From contig OZ252022.1 in NCBI GenBank assembly GCA_965247615.1, positions 1,426,001 to 1,490,000 of the forward strand: DNA of 64,000 nt, read 5' to 3'. Below, piece after piece: positions 52,236 to 61,159 of the stretch. The DNA is from G965197715 sp965247615 (GTDB lineage: Bacteria; Chloroflexota; Dehalococcoidia; Lucifugimonadales; UBA1127). The notes under the pieces are model-generated. The model did not search any database. It saw only the letters and a list, made by a program, of their open reading frames with translations, and was not told where the DNA came from. Both the position numbers and the translations under genes were made by a program. Position 1 is the first letter of the stretch, and every line of letters starts with the position of its first letter.

Positions 52236-52690
52236 ATGAGCGGTACTTGGGCACGGAAATGCGTGTGCCGTTGTCGGAGGACGGCCAGGTGGCAGCCTAC
52301 GTGTGGCCCATCCGCATCGTCAGGATTGCGGGCGTTCCCTGCGGCGGACCGACCGTCGGCGTCGAGGTGCGCAACCAGGAGGTCGCCCGTTTCGACTGCC
52401 ACGAGTCCCGCGGACACTGGCACCGCGGCCGCTACGACCCCGAGAAACCCGGCGCTTCACAGCAGGCCTTCCCGGAGGACCTGAAGCTCGTCCCCGACCA
52501 GTTGGCGTGGGCTTTCGACAAGATCCGCGCCGACGCCGACGCCTTCGTCCGCGACGCCGAGTTCGCCGATGAGGCGGTAGGCATACAGGCGGGAATGGTT
52601 GACGCCGCCGTCGAGGCGATCCGGGACCACCTAATAGGCCAGGGTGACCTCCGTTCCAGGGCTATCGCGGACGGGCTCATCCGGGACTAG
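52217..52690 (+). CDS. Hypothetical protein, 157 residues
   Basis: ATG at 52217 with AGGAGG eight bases upstream; the longer frame from 52166 lacks this. The protein has a beta-rich first half (TEMRVPLSEDGQVAAYVWPI, VGVEVRNQEVARFDCHESRG, HWHRGRYDPEKPG) and a helical second half (DQLAWAFDKIRADADAFVRD). Intact and codon use is like that of its neighbours. No family recognised with confidence. Confidence 0.65.
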   Translation: MPTKRLNERYLGTEMRVPLSEDGQVAAYVWPIRIVRIAGVPCGGPTVGVEVRNQEVARFDCHESRGHWHRGRYDPEKPGASQQAFPEDLKLVPDQLAWAFDKIRADADAFVRDAEFADEAVGIQAGMVDAAVEAIRDHLIGQGDLRSRAIADGLIRD

Positions 52691-52708
52691 GGCGCCAACT
52701 CTCCTCGC

Positions 52709-52822
52709 AACCTCCGTAAGGGCAGGCTCCCTACGGTACTCGTGGGTGGTAGACCTAAGGTCCTCGGAAGGCGACGGTACCTAACCGTCCACTGGTAAGG
52801 TTCGAGTACCAGTAGGTGGGCC
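52709..52822 (+). ncRNA. Candidate structured RNA element, copy C (complete)
   Basis: Opens with hairpin CCGTAAGGG...CCCTACGG, then CGTGGGTGGTAGACCTAAGG, hairpin TCG-GAAGG-CGA flanked by CC/GG, GACGGT-ACCTA-ACCGTC, and arm ACTGGTA-AGGTTCGAG-TACCAGT (perfect 7 bp) inside a GTCCAC/GTGGGC stem. Strongly diverged from copy B in sequence but keeps the order of elements. Confidence 0.55.
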
Positions 52823-52870
52823 AACGTGGATGGTAGGTGGAAGGGTCTCCGAGACGTGGCTGGGAGCTCT
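52817..52870 (+). repeat. IS1595-end-like repeat
   Basis: GTGGGCCAACGTGGATGGTA with GAGACGTGGCTGGGAGCTCT downstream. It resembles the 54768 copy and, reversed, the copies near 58565-58735. It overlaps the 3' end of RNA-like element C. Confidence 0.55.
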
Positions 52871-53001
52871 GTGAGGCTGTGTAAGAGGAAGGGTAGTCGG
52901 GCAATCCTCCCAATGCGTAGGGCCTTGGAAATACCCAGCTCGGCACAGGCCTTGGCCCACCCTGCGCCCATGCCGCGCCGCACTAGGGAGTGCATCCCTC
53001 C

Positions 53002-54528
53002 TCAGGCCTTGGATTCGTTGACGTCCGTCCCTGGCGGTAAGTTCACCTCATCGAACAATGCCGTCACGTGAGGCGGTGGATCAGGTGTCAGAAGCGTCGC
53101 CCCTACGGCGGCTGATAGCCCGGCCACGAATCCGGGCGTCGCGACCATGAGGTCCCACATGCCGCCGGGTCCCCCTGTCGCGAAGCCCCAGACTGACGAC
53201 ACCGCAGTCCCTGCAAGCACGCCCGCCGTCGCTCCCCAGTAGTTGAAGCGCCTCCAGTACAGCGCCAGAATGAGGCACGGGCCAAAGGCTGAGCCCATTC
53301 CACCAAAGGCGTATGCCACCAACTCCAGGATTGAGTCGGGCCTGTACAGGGCAAGGGCCATTGCCACCAATCCGATCACCACGAGCAGAAATCGCCCCAT
53401 CCAGATGCGGGCCTGCGCCTGCAGGGCATAGGTGAACCGCCGCAGGACCGGCAAGTCGTCTGTCGCGACGGCCGAACCCAACAGCAGCTGGGAGTCTGCC
53501 GTGCTCATCACTGCAGCGATCACCCCGCACAGCAGCACGCCCGCAAAGAGAGGATGGAAGAACACCTCCGTCACCACAAAGTAGACCTTCTCTGGGTCGC
53601 CTAGCGCCGACTGTAGCATTCCAGCCTGTTCCAGCGCCGGCCGGGCCGCCCACCCTATAGCGACACCAAAGGCGGTTATCAAGAGGAGCCAGGCTACAGC
53701 AATGTTGCGGCTCGTAGGGATTGTATTCTCGTCGCGTATGGCCATGTAGCGCTGCAGCACTCGCAGCGAACCCCACGCACCGAACGCCCATCCCGGTAGC
53801 GATGCCACGTACACCCAAGACAGCGCGCCACCCTTCGAGTCGTTGAGCGGGTTCAGGTACTCGTTGCCCCCTGAAACTAATCCGCTGATAGGGTTGTCTG
53901 TTGCCTGCAACAGCATGACTGGGATGATCGTGAAAGAGCCGAGCATTATCATGGACTGGAACACGTCGGTTCGGGAAACCGCCAGGAACCCGCCCACCAG
54001 CGTATACGAAGCCACGGCGAGCAGCGTCACCGCGATGCCAGCGTTGGGTGCAAGCCCAAACGTCTCCTGCAGTAGCTTCGACCCGCCCACAAGTCCGGAC
54101 GAAATGTAGATGATGACGAAGAAGAGCGTAACGACAGCGACCAACGACCGAAGCACGCCTGTGCGGTCGTCGAAGCGCTTCTCCAGAAACTCCGAGATAG
54201 TGAGCGAGTCGCCGGCAGCCACGGTGTAACGCCGCAGTCGCCTCGCGAGGAGGGTCCAGGAGAGCACGGCGCCGAGGAAGATGCTGCCTGCCAACCACAC
54301 CGTCGCCCCGCCGTCGGCGAAAGCCAGCGCCGGCACGACAAGCATGGAACCGCTACTCGCCGCAGAGGAGCCAGCGCTCAGGGCGGATGTGAGAGCGTTC
54401 AGTCGCCGGCCGCCCAGCACGTAGTCCTGCATCGCGCGCATTCGCTGCGCCCGCATAACGGCAATGCCAATCAGTGCGGTGAAGTAGATGCCAAAGACAG
54501 CGACGACCCAAGTGTTCAGGAATGGCAC
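53002..54528 (-). CDS. Sodium:solute symporter family protein
   Basis: A 508-residue transporter with about 13 hydrophobic segments. The SSS/PutP signature is seen in MQDYVLGGRRLNALTSALSA, GFLAVSRTDVFQSMIMLGSF and VMSTADSQLLLGSAVATDDL. It couples Na+ entry to uptake of an organic solute such as proline, pantothenate or a carboxylate. The start is a GTG with no visible ribosome site, so it could lie further in. No neighbouring catabolic gene shows the substrate. Confidence 0.87.
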   Translation of the reverse strand: MPFLNTWVVAVFGIYFTALIGIAVMRAQRMRAMQDYVLGGRRLNALTSALSAGSSAASSGSMLVVPALAFADGGATVWLAGSIFLGAVLSWTLLARRLRRYTVAAGDSLTISEFLEKRFDDRTGVLRSLVAVVTLFFVIIYISSGLVGGSKLLQETFGLAPNAGIAVTLLAVASYTLVGGFLAVSRTDVFQSMIMLGSFTIIPVMLLQATDNPISGLVSGGNEYLNPLNDSKGGALSWVYVASLPGWAFGAWGSLRVLQRYMAIRDENTIPTSRNIAVAWLLLITAFGVAIGWAARPALEQAGMLQSALGDPEKVYFVVTEVFFHPLFAGVLLCGVIAAVMSTADSQLLLGSAVATDDLPVLRRFTYALQAQARIWMGRFLLVVIGLVAMALALYRPDSILELVAYAFGGMGSAFGPCLILALYWRRFNYWGATAGVLAGTAVSSVWGFATGGPGGMWDLMVATPGFVAGLSAAVGATLLTPDPPPHVTALFDEVNLPPGTDVNESKA

Positions 54529-54767
54529 TGGTTAGTATGCTCCCCTATATTTTCGCGACACGAGGTCCGGCGCCAGGGTCTGTGCTTGGCCTCTTTGCCC
54601 CCTTGAAGCAGAGAGAGTTGCGCAGTTGGGCATTTCAAGCGTGGTAAGTGGACGCTCCACCATGGGTATTCAACCGCGCAACTCCCACCATCGTCAAACA
54701 GACGCCGGAACAAACCGCGCCTGGTGTTAGGGTTCCGCGTGAGGAAGGTGTGCCGTCGCACGATGGT

Positions 54768-54820
54768 GGGCCAAGGTGGACGGTAGACAGAACCGTCTTC
54801 GAGATGTGGTTGGGGGCTCT
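54768..54820 (+). repeat. IS1595-end-like repeat
   Basis: GTGGGCCAAGGTGGACGGTA then GACAGAACCGTCTTCGAGAT and GTGGTTGGGGGCTC. Same order of motifs as at 52817 and, in reverse, at 58670-58735. Confidence 0.6.
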
Positions 54821-54873
54821 GTGATCCTTGGCACAGCGATCCTTACGGGGAGTTCGAGCCTCTTCGGGTGGGG
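54815..54873 (+). ncRNA. Candidate structured RNA element, copy D (3' half only)
   Basis: Hairpin CTGTG-ATCCTTGG-CACAG, then CGATCCTTACGG, then GAGTTCGAGCCTCTTCGGGT and GGGG. It aligns with the second half of copy B, and the hairpin keeps its pairing with different bases. Confidence 0.4.
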
Positions 54874-54947
54874 CTATAGGGGCGCTCATGTGTGAGCGCT
54901 TCTATAGGGTCCAAACCGGGTTGCTTTCGGGCCAATGAGGACGATCG

Positions 54948-56354
54948 TCACTTGTTCAGGGGAAGGAGAATAGTCACGGTGACACCCTGTCCAAGCCCGT
55001 CACTTGTTGCTGTTATTGTACCCCCGTGTGCCTCGACAATAGCCCGGGTGATGGCCAATCCCAGACCTGTACCGCCTATCCCACGACTACGAGACTGGTC
55101 AGTACGATAGAAGCGGTCGAAGACGTGGGGAAGGTCTGTGACGTGGATGCCGATCCCGTCATCCATGATCGAGATAGTCAACGCCCCGTCGCTTTCCAAC
55201 CCCGCCCTGAGCACGATACTCCCTCCGGCCTCGGTGCTATTGATGGCGTTGCTCAGGACGTTTCCCAGTGCATGGCTCATGCGCATCCGGTCGAGGTCCA
55301 GGTCCGGGAGGTCAGCGGATGCCTCCAGCGACAGTTCAACCTGTCGAGCCTGAGATTGCGGCTGCCAGCGGTCCACCTCTGCGGCGACCAACTCGTAAGT
55401 CGAGATCGCTTCGAGCGTGAGCCTCAGCTCACCGTAGTCGGTCTCCGCAAGCCAGTCCAGATCAGTTACGAGACCGCGCAGCCTGTCCACTTCCTGGATG
55501 ATGTGGTCGGACGCGCTCTCAGGCGTCTGAAGCCCGTCGCGCAGCCCTTTCGCCTCCAGCTGTATGACGGTCAGTGGCGTATTCAGCTCATGAGAGACAT
55601 CGTTTATCAGGCGCCTGCGGAGGTCGCGCTGAGTCTCCAGGGTGGATGTCATCCGGTTGAAGGCCTCACTCATCCGTCCCAGCTCATCCGAGGATGTGAC
55701 TGACAGCCGGGCGGCATCCCCCTGGGCGATTGCCTGGGTTGCCTCCGTCAAAGCCGTCACGGGTGCCGTGATACGCTTGGATAGCCAGGCGGCCAGCAGT
55801 ATGGCAACGCCGACAGTCAGCATCCCGCCGATTCCGGTGATGTACAGCAGCGTGTTGAGAAATCCATGCGACTCAGCCGATAGGAAGTCGCGGTCTACAT
55901 CCACATAGACGTGGCCTACGGGCTGGTTCGTGTTCAAATCGAACACCGTCTCGCGATGCCCGTCCAGGTCGGGTGCGGTGGTTCCGGGCAACAGCTCGGA
56001 TAGGTTGTCCTTCACCACCCGTCCATCGACGCCTGCGATGACGACCCGCATCGGGTCCTTGTGAAAGAGCTCGAAGGATTCTCCCTCACTCCCTTCGTGC
56101 CGCTCCCTCTGCAGAACCCCGTCGTAGATGTATCCGACCTCAGACAGCGGTCTGTCCACCGTATCCCAGCCGCCGGCAGCGGTATATTCCCGGCTCAGGC
56201 TCTGTGCCAGTCGGCTCGCCTCGTCATCACCTATCCCGTCCACGAACACACCAAGGCGGGACTGCGTCGCGTAGTAGCCCACACCGACGCTGATCAACAC
56301 GGTAAGAACGATGACAAGGACGGTCGAACCCATGATTCGCCAGCGCAGCGACAT
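54948..56354 (-). CDS. Sensor histidine kinase
   Basis: Encodes 468 residues: a signal/first transmembrane segment (VLIVLTVLISVGVGYYA), an extracytoplasmic domain to about 170, a second segment (GIGGMLTVGVAILLAAWL), HAMP, HisKA with the phosphorylated His near 255 (DVSHELNTPLTVIQ), and HATPase_c with N-box NVLSNAINST, DDGIGI and GGTGLGLAI. The ATG at 56354 overlaps the response-regulator stop as TGATG; a GTG one codon earlier is possible. The stimulus is unknown. Confidence 0.92.
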   Translation of the reverse strand: MSLRWRIMGSTVLVIVLTVLISVGVGYYATQSRLGVFVDGIGDDEASRLAQSLSREYTAAGGWDTVDRPLSEVGYIYDGVLQRERHEGSEGESFELFHKDPMRVVIAGVDGRVVKDNLSELLPGTTAPDLDGHRETVFDLNTNQPVGHVYVDVDRDFLSAESHGFLNTLLYITGIGGMLTVGVAILLAAWLSKRITAPVTALTEATQAIAQGDAARLSVTSSDELGRMSEAFNRMTSTLETQRDLRRRLINDVSHELNTPLTVIQLEAKGLRDGLQTPESASDHIIQEVDRLRGLVTDLDWLAETDYGELRLTLEAISTYELVAAEVDRWQPQSQARQVELSLEASADLPDLDLDRMRMSHALGNVLSNAINSTEAGGSIVLRAGLESDGALTISIMDDGIGIHVTDLPHVFDRFYRTDQSRSRGIGGTGLGLAITRAIVEAHGGTITATSDGLGQGVTVTILLPLNK

Positions 56355-57031
56355 CACTCGTCCCCCACCACGAACTTGTAGCCTGCGCCGTAGACGGTCT
56401 GAATGGGCTGTCTGCCCTCCCGGCCGAGCTGCTTTCGCAGGCGAGCGACCTGGCTGTCGACGGCGCGGTCGAACCCTTGGAACTCTTGGTCGAAGGTCAG
56501 CGAGATCAGCTGGTCACGGGTGAGCACCTGGTTGGGATGACGCATGAACGTTGCCAATAGGGCAATTTGTGCCTTGCTCAGAGCCACCGGTTCTTCATTG
56601 ACCGTCACACTGCCGGCGGTCTCGTTCAGAGTGATGTTGCCGTGCGTCAGGACCCGCTGGACTCTGCCCTTGACGCGGCGAAGCACGGCCTCGGCCCGTG
56701 CAATGACCTCCTGCGGGTCGAAGGGCTTGACGATGTAGTCGTCGGCTCCGCTGTCCAGCCCGATGATCCGCTCGGCGTGGGCTTCTCTGGCCGTCAGCAT
56801 GATTATCGGGACTTCCGACTCCCGGCGCAGGATCCTGCACATCTCCACTCCGTCGAGACGGGGAAGCATCAGATCGAGGATCACAAGGTCTGGAGTCAGA
56901 TTACGGGCCAGGGCCAGACCGGACTCGCCGTCATGGGCCACCTCGGCAGAGAATCCGGCGCGCTCGAAGTACACCTTGACCCAGTTCGCGATCCTCGTAT
57001 CGTCTTCAATTATCAATACGGTGCCGCTCAT
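56354..57031 (-). CDS. OmpR-family response regulator
   Basis: A 225-residue regulator. The receiver has acidic pair Asp10-Asp11, phospho-acceptor Asp53 (LVILDLMLP), Thr in MLTARE and Lys in DDYIVKPFD. The C-terminal winged helix (LTRDQLISLTFDQEFQGFDR, GAGYKFV) binds DNA. It is coupled to the kinase gene. Upstream on the same strand lies a Gly/Glu-rich lipoprotein gene, 136 bp away, a possible sensor accessory or target. Confidence 0.93.
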   Translation of the reverse strand: MSGTVLIIEDDTRIANWVKVYFERAGFSAEVAHDGESGLALARNLTPDLVILDLMLPRLDGVEMCRILRRESEVPIIMLTAREAHAERIIGLDSGADDYIVKPFDPQEVIARAEAVLRRVKGRVQRVLTHGNITLNETAGSVTVNEEPVALSKAQIALLATFMRHPNQVLTRDQLISLTFDQEFQGFDRAVDSQVARLRKQLGREGRQPIQTVYGAGYKFVVGDE

Positions 57032-57167
57032 CGCCGGTCCTCTAAGAGGCCATCTGAGACGCGATGCCTCATAGAGACACCGCGTCTATCCATCTACCGG
57101 CTACGTCCATGGTCGGATTACCCCACTGGAGATTTCGACATCTTCCCTAGGTCGACCCTGATTGGCT

Positions 57168-58169
57168 CTAGCCGCCTCCCCGCCGCTCGCCACCACTGCC
57201 GTGTTCGCCGCCGGACTCCCTGCCGCCACCATGCTCCCCGCCCGACTCGCTCCCCTCACCTCCGGTACCAATCTCGGCATGTGCCGTCCATCCAGTGAAC
57301 GACGCCTGCGTCGCAGGCAGGTTGATCGTTACCACCTCGGCTGGAGCCATGTCCGTCGGAGTCGTCGGACCGAGCTCCGCTCCGTTCGAAAGGTGCACTT
57401 CGATCCTGACCCGGTCCAGCACGCCGTTGGTCGTGTTCTCCACAGTCCCCTTGAAGGAGTTGCTTGGAGCGTCGTAGCTCAGGACCAGCCGGGCGCCGTT
57501 GCGGACTGCGTCGAAGGTCTCATCGAGCGCCAAGGAATCAGCACCGCTGCCTTCGGCGCCCTCTCCTCCTGCGTGAGCCGCAGGGCCGGGGCCGCTGCAG
57601 TCGAATACTTCCATGTGAACGACGTATCCATCGTACGAGACTCCGGCAAGTTTCGGTTCACTGGCGACCGTCAGGCTTGACGTTGTTTCCTGTCCAGGGT
57701 TCAGGTGTCCCAGTTTCTCGGGACCAAGCTCTCCCACCGTCTTCGTTCCCGACTTCAGGTGGGGTTCGGCCTGAACATAGCAGAGCTTTTCTGAGAGCGT
57801 GTTTCGCACCGTCCCGTGGACGGACTGGGTTGCCGCATCGTACTGCATAGAAACAGCCAATCCTCCGAGAACACCGCTCCACGACTGTCCGAGAGGGGTG
57901 ATTGGGCTCGACATGCCAGCTTCACGGCTTTCCCCACCACCGTTACCACCGGAGACTTGTTCGCCGTTGTCCTCGCGTCCGCTGTGTTCACCTGCGGGGT
58001 CGCCTCCTTCTCGCTCGGAGATGTCCTGACTTACCGTGGCGCGGTTAGAATCTCGGCCGTCAGTGAGTTCGGCGTCAGCCGTGCAGCCTGCGACTATCAC
58101 TACGAAGAGTATGGCCCCAAGGAACGGCCCCAACAGGAACGTCTTCGTCATCAGCTTCTTGCAAATCAT
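57168..58169 (-). CDS. Putative lipoprotein with two related beta domains and Gly/Glu/His-rich ends
   Basis: A 333-residue precursor with signal sequence and lipobox IVAGC (Cys29). Two related segments are visible: VSMQYDAATQSVHGTVRNTL and LVLSYDAPSNSFKGTVENTT, each followed by a V-(x)-V-E-(x)-H/PHL element, resembling FxLYD-type repeats. Linkers and tail are Gly/Ser/Glu/His-rich (GGEHGGGRESGGEHGSGGE). It would be anchored outside the membrane. It is 136 bp upstream of a two-component system on the same strand, so a role in sensing or as a regulated product is possible. Function unknown. Confidence 0.7.
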   Translation of the reverse strand: MICKKLMTKTFLLGPFLGAILFVVIVAGCTADAELTDGRDSNRATVSQDISEREGGDPAGEHSGREDNGEQVSGGNGGGESREAGMSSPITPLGQSWSGVLGGLAVSMQYDAATQSVHGTVRNTLSEKLCYVQAEPHLKSGTKTVGELGPEKLGHLNPGQETTSSLTVASEPKLAGVSYDGYVVHMEVFDCSGPGPAAHAGGEGAEGSGADSLALDETFDAVRNGARLVLSYDAPSNSFKGTVENTTNGVLDRVRIEVHLSNGAELGPTTPTDMAPAEVVTINLPATQASFTGWTAHAEIGTGGEGSESGGEHGGGRESGGEHGSGGERRGGG

Positions 58170-58321
58170 CCTTCCATCCCTTTCGCGAAGTATCCGTGGT
58201 ACTACTCACGATAGCGATGAAATGTCGCAGAAATATGTTGCCCGTAGCCGGGGCCGGCCAATGAAGGAAGTCGACTGCGCGGAAGCGAGAGCCAGAAACT
58301 GCGGGTCGCCTCTCGGGGCTG

Positions 58322-58550
58322 AACGATGTCAACATCCGCATCGCCGAGAGCCTTGATCTCGATACCCTCCCGCAGGAGGTGGTGGACGGCGCTCGCTGCC
58401 TGACCGGTGCCCTCGGCATGGCACAGTCGCGGTGTTCGGCGGCTCAGGGCGTGCACAGGACTTCGTAACCCCCGGCATCACTACTGACGAGCGAAAACTG
58501 CTGGGGCACCTACCCAGAGTTTGGAATCCTCGGGTACTTGAACGAAATTA
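58322..58550 (+). pseudogene. GAF-domain (sensor kinase) fragment
   Basis: LNDVNIRIAESLDLDTLPQE then VVDGARCLTGALGM in one frame; after a shift near 58430, AVFGGSGRAQDFVTPGITTD and ERKLLGHLP. This is the start of a GAF domain as in phytochrome-like kinases. Both ends are missing. Confidence 0.65.
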
Positions 58551-58564
58551 ATTCCTAGGACGTT

Positions 58565-58735
58565 GGAAGGCTCACAGCTCCATCCACGTCTCGATAATGA
58601 TTCTGTCTACCGTCCACTTAGGCCCATCCCACGAAACTCCCGCCCAGTAGCGGTAGCAGACTTTGGTGAGTCTCCCAGAACCAGCCACGTCTCAAAGATG
58701 GTTCTGTCTATCGTCAAGTTTGGTGGACCTAGACG
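58565..58735 (-). repeat. Two direct IS1595-end-like repeats
   Basis: Leftward copies are at about 58565-58627 (AAGTGGACGGTAGACAGAAT, ATTATCGAGACGTGGATGG) and 58670-58735 (CACCAAACTTGACGATAGAC, AGAACCATCTTTGAGACGTG). The second matches the terminal repeat of the IS1595 remnant at 50263 best. No transposase lies between them. Confidence 0.65.
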
Positions 58736-59781
58736 AACGCGAGAATGCTGGCGGGGTTGCCCACGGTTATCGCGTGGATGAGCTCTTCTGAAAACCCCTT
58801 GCGCCGCATCTTCGGGACGATGTTCTCGAGGATGTGGCCGTAGCCGTGTCCGCCATACTTAGTGAGCCGGTGCTTCGTGCAGATGTCCTGCCCGATGACG
58901 ATCTTGTCGGAGTAGCCGGCGTCGGCGATGCGCTTGATGAAACCCATTCTTTGGCCGTCGCTGGGCATGTCGATCTCGGCAAGGGGATAGTACGACCCCT
59001 CGTTGCCGAACAGGTCCCACTCAAGGTAGCAGCCGGACTCGGCAATGCTCAGCAGCGCGTCGAACTCAAACACGGTACGGTCCAGATGCCCCATGATCAC
59101 CCGGGACAGGTCTGCGCCACCTTTCGCAAGCACCTCCAGGATCTCGGCCGGCGCGTCCGGGTGCCGTCCGGGATGGATCAATATCGCCGCGCCCGTCTCT
59201 TGCTGGGCGATCGCCCCCGCGGTCAGGGACTTGCGCTCGTTGGGGGCCAGCGGCCAGGTGCAGCCGATCTCCCCGATGATGCCTGCCTTGATGCCGGTGC
59301 CGTCGACGCCTACAACAACGTCGCCGATGATTCCCCGCGCCAGATCATCCTCGGTGCGCGCATCCATGTCCGCCGGATGGACCGCCGCCACGTAGTGGCC
59401 CGCGCCCATGATGATGTGGACGCCCGAACCACGCGATATTTCGGCCAGCGCATCCGGGTTGCGTCCGATGCCCATCGAGGTGGCGTCCACCATCGCGCCG
59501 CCGCCAACTTCGCTGAACTTCCTGACCTCACTTGTGATGGTGTCCAGGTCCATCAGCGTCAGGTTGGAGCGGTTGCTGTAGTAGTTGCGCCGTATCCATC
59601 CGAGGTTCTCCAGGCCTATGCATGCATCCGCCATATCGTCGCGCGGCGAGTCCTGGGCGGGGCGATACATGAACGAGAAGTCGATGTAGAGGTGCTCGTG
59701 GGTCGTGGTGGCGCCGAGATGCGATGGAGGCACAGGGCCAAGCACGGTCTGGACGAGACCCCGCAATTCGCTCGATGGCAT
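58729..59781 (-). CDS. Phosphotriesterase-family metal-dependent hydrolase
   Basis: A 350-residue TIM-barrel enzyme. THEHLYID gives the first HxH; IKAGIIGEIGCTWPLAPNE places Glu at the position that is carboxylated Lys in classical phosphotriesterase, as in the PTER-like branch; ILIHPGRHPDAP and MGHLDRT supply His ligands; GQDICTKHRLTKYGGHGYGH holds the final Asp. AAGGAG precedes the ATG, and a good promoter lies upstream. The branch contains lactonases and amidases more than true phosphotriesterases. Confidence 0.87.
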   Translation of the reverse strand: MPSSELRGLVQTVLGPVPPSHLGATTTHEHLYIDFSFMYRPAQDSPRDDMADACIGLENLGWIRRNYYSNRSNLTLMDLDTITSEVRKFSEVGGGAMVDATSMGIGRNPDALAEISRGSGVHIIMGAGHYVAAVHPADMDARTEDDLARGIIGDVVVGVDGTGIKAGIIGEIGCTWPLAPNERKSLTAGAIAQQETGAAILIHPGRHPDAPAEILEVLAKGGADLSRVIMGHLDRTVFEFDALLSIAESGCYLEWDLFGNEGSYYPLAEIDMPSDGQRMGFIKRIADAGYSDKIVIGQDICTKHRLTKYGGHGYGHILENIVPKMRRKGFSEELIHAITVGNPASILAFV

Positions 59782-59812
59782 GGCCCCACTCCTTGTTGTA
59801 TGCTGGCCCGAA

Positions 59813-59841
59813 AGTGTAGCACTGCTGAGTTAGAGGCGCAA
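59813..59841 (-). promoter_or_regulatory. Sigma-70-type promoter for the phosphotriesterase-family gene
   Basis: Leftward TTGCGC and TACACT separated by 17 bases, about 32 bases upstream of the start codon at 59781. Confidence 0.5.
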
Positions 59842-59950
59842 AACTGCAACACGGCCATGTCAATTTCCAGAGATGCACTGGGTTGAGTCCCTGGCAATTG
59901 CCGGCTCCGGAGTGGTGCTCAAGGGCCAGATCAAAGGGGAGGTCCCTCGA

Positions 59951-61084
59951 ATGAGATTCGCGGCATTCACGACGGTGGCGGCTTCCGCTGGGGAGGCCGT
60001 CAACGCAGAGCAGATGATCGACAACCTCAGGCAGCAGACCATCCTGGCCGAGGAGCTTGGCTTCGAGGCCATATGGCTCGGAGAGCACCACTTCGGGCCC
60101 TACAGGGCCGGCGACCTGCCGAACCCGATCCTGCTCGGCGCGGACCTGGCGGCACGGACGTCGAGGATTCGGATCGGACAGATGGCGAACATCGCTCCGC
60201 ACTGGCACCCGATTCGGCTGGCGGAGGACCTGGCGATCCTGGACAACATGACCGGCGGTCGCGTGGAGGTCGGCTTCGGCAGGGGAATCTGGCCGTATGA
60301 GGGCCCGCAGTTTCACCCCAACGCGGACCCTCGCAAGGACGCTGAGAACAGGGAACTGTTCCGGGAGACGATAGAGGTAGTGCGGGACATATGGACTAGT
60401 GAGTACTTTTCGCACCAGGGGGAGAACTTCACCTTCCCCGCTGACGGCACCGTCTTCTCCCATCCATTGTATCCGTCGAACCCCGCCTGGCAGGAAGGGG
60501 ACCGTGTCACGAAGCTTCGGGTGACCCCGAAACCCCTTCAGCAGCCGCACCCGCCGCTGTGGATGACCGTCTCCACAGACCGCTCGGTATCGACTGCGGC
60601 TGAACTCGGGCTGAAGGCGTGCTACTGGCAGCCGCCCGCCCTCAGGATCAAGCAGCGCATGGAAGTCTACGCGCAAGTCAGGACGGAGAGGGAGGGGAGA
60701 CCCTTCGCTCTGGGAGAAGACCAGGCGGTCATGCGCTCCACGTACGTCGCCTCCTCGATGGAGGAGGCTCGCCGGGATGCGGAAGCGGGCATCATGTCCG
60801 CATTCATCTTCAACGACCCCTTTCGGGGCAGGCAGGTCTTCACCAACCCGGACGAGGTCCTGGACGACAACGTAAAGCTGGACTGGGACTTCCTGGAGCC
60901 GCGCAACCTGCTTGTCGGCTCCCCGGAGAACGTGGTGGAGAAGATCCACGAGTTGCAGGAGGTCTGCCACCTGGAATACCTGCTGGTTGAGTTCACTCAC
61001 ATGGGCATCCCGTTGCAGAAGACCCTCAAGAACCTGGAGACTTTTGCGACAAAGGTGATGCCGCGCTTTGCCGGTAACAGCTAG
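59951..61084 (+). CDS. LLM-class flavin-dependent oxidoreductase (bacterial luciferase-like)
   Basis: Encodes 377 residues from MRFAAFTTVAASAGEAVNAE; GGGGAGGT lies 8 bases upstream, so the longer frame from 59873 is rejected. The luciferase-like TIM barrel shows LAEELGFEAIWLGEHHFGPY, RIRIGQMANIAPHWHPIRLA and ILDNMTGGRVEVGFGRGIWP. Such enzymes use reduced FMN (or F420) to oxygenate organic substrates. It is divergent from the phosphotriesterase-family gene (170 bp between starts). Confidence 0.88.
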   Translation: MRFAAFTTVAASAGEAVNAEQMIDNLRQQTILAEELGFEAIWLGEHHFGPYRAGDLPNPILLGADLAARTSRIRIGQMANIAPHWHPIRLAEDLAILDNMTGGRVEVGFGRGIWPYEGPQFHPNADPRKDAENRELFRETIEVVRDIWTSEYFSHQGENFTFPADGTVFSHPLYPSNPAWQEGDRVTKLRVTPKPLQQPHPPLWMTVSTDRSVSTAAELGLKACYWQPPALRIKQRMEVYAQVRTEREGRPFALGEDQAVMRSTYVASSMEEARRDAEAGIMSAFIFNDPFRGRQVFTNPDEVLDDNVKLDWDFLEPRNLLVGSPENVVEKIHELQEVCHLEYLLVEFTHMGIPLQKTLKNLETFATKVMPRFAGNS

Positions 61085-61159
61085 CGAACGGGGAGGGGGC
61101 TGACGCGCCAGACGAAGCGCATGGACTTGGGGCGCGTTGGTGGGCCGAAGCATACAGAA

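Larger units (their letters stand above)
54529..54947. other. Repeat-rich intergenic region
   Basis: No gene recognised. GAGTTGCGCAGTTG (about 54614) and CAACCGCGCAACTC (about 54668) are near-perfect inverted repeats. The right half holds an IS1595-end-like repeat and the partial RNA-like copy D. Confidence 0.5.
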
